Positions 62,293-64,000 of a DNA stretch of 64,000 nt are shown here, one piece after another. A program made the translations under genes and the position numbers. Below the pieces are notes generated by a model. The model did not search any database. It worked only from the letters and a program-made list of their open reading frames with translations, and was not told the DNA's origin. Every line of letters begins with the position of its first letter. Position 1 is the stretch's first letter. The stretch is from Paenibacillus dauci (GTDB lineage Bacteria > Bacillota > Bacilli > Paenibacillales > Paenibacillaceae), in NCBI RefSeq assembly GCF_000971985.1, contig NZ_KQ040799.1, positions 124,001 through 188,000 of the forward strand, in the 5' to 3' direction.

Positions 62293-64000
62293 ATGAAAAA
62301 GATATGGGAAATCTACAAAACCGATTGGAAAAATCTATTCAGCGTCTCTACGGGTATTCTGCTCGTAATCGCAATTATGCTGCTGCCTTCTGTCTATGCC
62401 TGGTTCAATATCAAAGCGATGTGGGACCCGTATAGCAATACTTCGGGCATCGTTATTGCCGTAACCAATGAAGACAAAGGTACGACCATTCAGGACAAAA
62501 AAGTAAATGTTGGCGATCAGGTGATCGATAATCTCAAAAAGAATCATACACTGGGATGGACATTCGTGGATCGTACCCATGCGCAAAAAGGATTGGATAA
62601 TGGGGATTATTATGCCACCCTGCTCATTCCGTCCAACTTTTCCAAAAAAATCGGCAGCATTCTGACCGATGATCCGGTCAAGCCGCAAATTCTGTATACC
62701 GTAAACGAGAAGATCAGTGCGATTGCACCCAAGATTACGGATAAAGGCGCTACTACACTCACCCAGCAAATCAGCGAGGAGTTTGTCAGTACAGCCAGTG
62801 AAGCCGTGCTGACCAAAATGCAGGACGCCGGGATCAAGCTGGAGGAGGAACTGCCAACGATCCGCAATATCGAGAACAAGATCCTGACGCTCGAATCCAG
62901 ACTGCCGGAGATTGATCAATTTGCTGACCAGGCGCTGGAGCTCGAGAAAAAGCTGCCGCAAATCAATGCGCAGGCCCAGAAAATTGTTGAACTCCAAAAG
63001 CGTATTCCCGATATCAAGAAAGCGGGCGATATGATCCTCAAAGTCGAGGATAATCTGCCCAAAATTCGTGAAGCCGGCGACCAGATTCTGCTGCTGCAAA
63101 AGCGGCTGCCGGAAATTCAGAAAGCTGCGGACAAAGTCAACGAACTGGACCAGAATTTCTACAAAGTCGAGGATGCGCTGAATCAGGCCATTGAAGATGC
63201 CGACAAACTTGCGAATATTATCAGTACTGCCCAGCAGGCACTGCCCAAAGTCAAAGAAATTACAGATATCGGCACCGGATTTGCCGATCGGGTGAATACA
63301 TTTCTCGATGAAAATGATGGCGCCTTTGATTCGATCGCGCCGATTATCCGCCAGAATCTGGTACTGCTTCAGCAGACCGCCGACGCGACGACACAGTTGG
63401 TCGATGCTGTACAGAATGCGGATATTGATCCACAGACAGCCATTGATACACTGTCATTTCTCGATCAGCGTCTGTCCCGCGGTGCAGCTATTCTGGAGCG
63501 CACAACCGATTTGCTAAACCGAATCAACAATGTGCTGCCCAATCATCCGCTTGATCGTGTAATCAGTCGTCTCGACAATGTGCACAGTCTGATGGAGCGC
63601 CAGATTACACTGGTGCGCAGTATCAGTCAGGCGATACAAAATGGACAGCAGCCAGCGCGCGAGATTCTGGAAAATCTGCGTCAGCTGTCTACTGAAGCCA
63701 GCGATACGCTGGGCGATATCATCTCCCTGTATGATGAACAGATTGTACCGGATATCAACCGTGGACTGGATAATCTCAAGACCGCTGCCCGTGACGCCGC
63801 AGATGTTCTTCATACGGCGCAGAGTACACTACCCGATGTAGAAGCCGTACTGAACGATGCCCAGAACGGTGTACAATTCGGCCAGGAAGAGCTGGGTCTG
63901 CTCAAACAGGACCTGCCGAAGATCCGTCAGAAGCTGCATGACGCCAATGAGCTGATCCAGAGCCGGATGGCCCAGTTTACCCAGGTAGTCGACAAAGCGG
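62293..64000 (+). CDS. YhgE/Pip-family membrane protein (partial, 3' end outside window)
   Basis: The frame is open for 569 codons from ATG 62293 to the window edge. It starts with a cytoplasmic 'KIWEIYKTDWKNLFSV', a membrane segment (about 17-36) and an extracytoplasmic domain ('DPYSNTSGIVIAVTNEDKG'). From residue 187 to 288 come six tandem 17-residue repeats beginning LPxI/IPxI, followed by further helical coil. The later membrane segments are outside the window. An ATG at 62288 is in another frame. Family members include the phage receptor Pip and ESX-type (YukE) secretion-linked proteins. The ribosome site is weak (GGGTGG). Confidence 0.9.
   Translation, partial: MKKIWEIYKTDWKNLFSVSTGILLVIAIMLLPSVYAWFNIKAMWDPYSNTSGIVIAVTNEDKGTTIQDKKVNVGDQVIDNLKKNHTLGWTFVDRTHAQKGLDNGDYYATLLIPSNFSKKIGSILTDDPVKPQILYTVNEKISAIAPKITDKGATTLTQQISEEFVSTASEAVLTKMQDAGIKLEEELPTIRNIENKILTLESRLPEIDQFADQALELEKKLPQINAQAQKIVELQKRIPDIKKAGDMILKVEDNLPKIREAGDQILLLQKRLPEIQKAADKVNELDQNFYKVEDALNQAIEDADKLANIISTAQQALPKVKEITDIGTGFADRVNTFLDENDGAFDSIAPIIRQNLVLLQQTADATTQLVDAVQNADIDPQTAIDTLSFLDQRLSRGAAILERTTDLLNRINNVLPNHPLDRVISRLDNVHSLMERQITLVRSISQAIQNGQQPAREILENLRQLSTEASDTLGDIISLYDEQIVPDINRGLDNLKTAARDAADVLHTAQSTLPDVEAVLNDAQNGVQFGQEELGLLKQDLPKIRQKLHDANELIQSRMAQFTQVVDKA
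62851..63156 (+). repeat. Six 51-bp coding repeats (17-residue LPxI units)
   Basis: Within the YhgE-like gene, residues 187-288 fall into six units of exactly 17 residues. Unit pattern: (L/I)-P-x-I, three variable residues, then a hydrophobic/charged helical stretch ending in a polar pair. The DNA copies are diverged, so this is an old protein repeat, probably forming a long helical rod outside the membrane. Confidence 0.7.

Overview
The window reads as a chromosomal segment of a Gram-positive Bacillota species, most likely Paenibacillus or a close relative. Evidence: strong AGGAGG-type ribosome sites, several TTG starts, base composition near 50% G+C, lipoprotein signal peptides with Bacillus-like lipoboxes, and families typical of that group (YtrA-type GntR regulator, YhaQP-type exporter, Xpt, UgtP-like glucosyltransferase, YwqCD-type chain-length/tyrosine-kinase pair, YoaK and YhgE). 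No rRNA, tRNA, CRISPR array, prophage or insertion sequence was seen.

Region 1 (1-8750) holds a GntR-controlled ABC operon cut by the left edge of the window, a 62-residue conserved-type protein, a serine hydrolase paired with a UgtP-like glycosyltransferase, xpt, a 750-bp AT-rich intergenic stretch, and an XRE regulator. Region 2 (8978-26588) is a Wzx/Wzy-type exopolysaccharide locus, all on the minus strand: chain-length protein and tyrosine kinase, galU, a priming sugar-1-phosphate transferase, GDP-fucose genes (fcl, gmd), flippase, polymerase, three GT4 transferases, two hexapeptide acetyltransferases, manC, a MurG-like transferase and ugd. Precursors encoded are UDP-glucose, UDP-glucuronate, GDP-mannose and GDP-fucose, so the product should be an acidic fucose-containing polymer reminiscent of colanic acid or Paenibacillus EPS. 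A clean sigma-A-like promoter lies about 490 bp upstream of the chain-length gene. The inverted repeat at its start recurs, 16 of 17 bases identical, at the start of the neighbouring unknown 126-residue gene.

Region 3 (27151-40279) carries that unknown gene, an MscL with a C-terminal zinc ribbon, a TrmB-like regulator, a zinc-ribbon/coiled-coil protein, a UvrD-like helicase, two lipoproteins (one a VanY-like carboxypeptidase), a SNF2 helicase coupled to an unknown 300-residue protein, and cutC. Region 4 (40358-47666) is carbohydrate use: ROK kinase, GH31 glucosidase and a sugar ABC transporter, with cre-like CcpA sites upstream of both the glucosidase and the transporter. Region 5 (47947-56787) holds a TspO-like membrane protein, an oligopeptide ABC operon whose first ATPase gene is interrupted by an in-frame TGA before its Walker A motif, ridA, and an MFS transporter that appears to start at AUU. 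Region 6 (57110-64000) holds a LytS-like membrane histidine kinase, a tight nitrilase-GNAT-GNAT operon, a YoaK-family protein and the start of a YhgE/Pip-family protein cut by the right edge.

Most genes belong to known families. The best leads are the duplicated inverted repeat linking an unknown gene to exopolysaccharide expression, the broken oppD, the AUU start, and the nitrilase/double-acetyltransferase operon. All calls come from reading the sequence; no database search was run.
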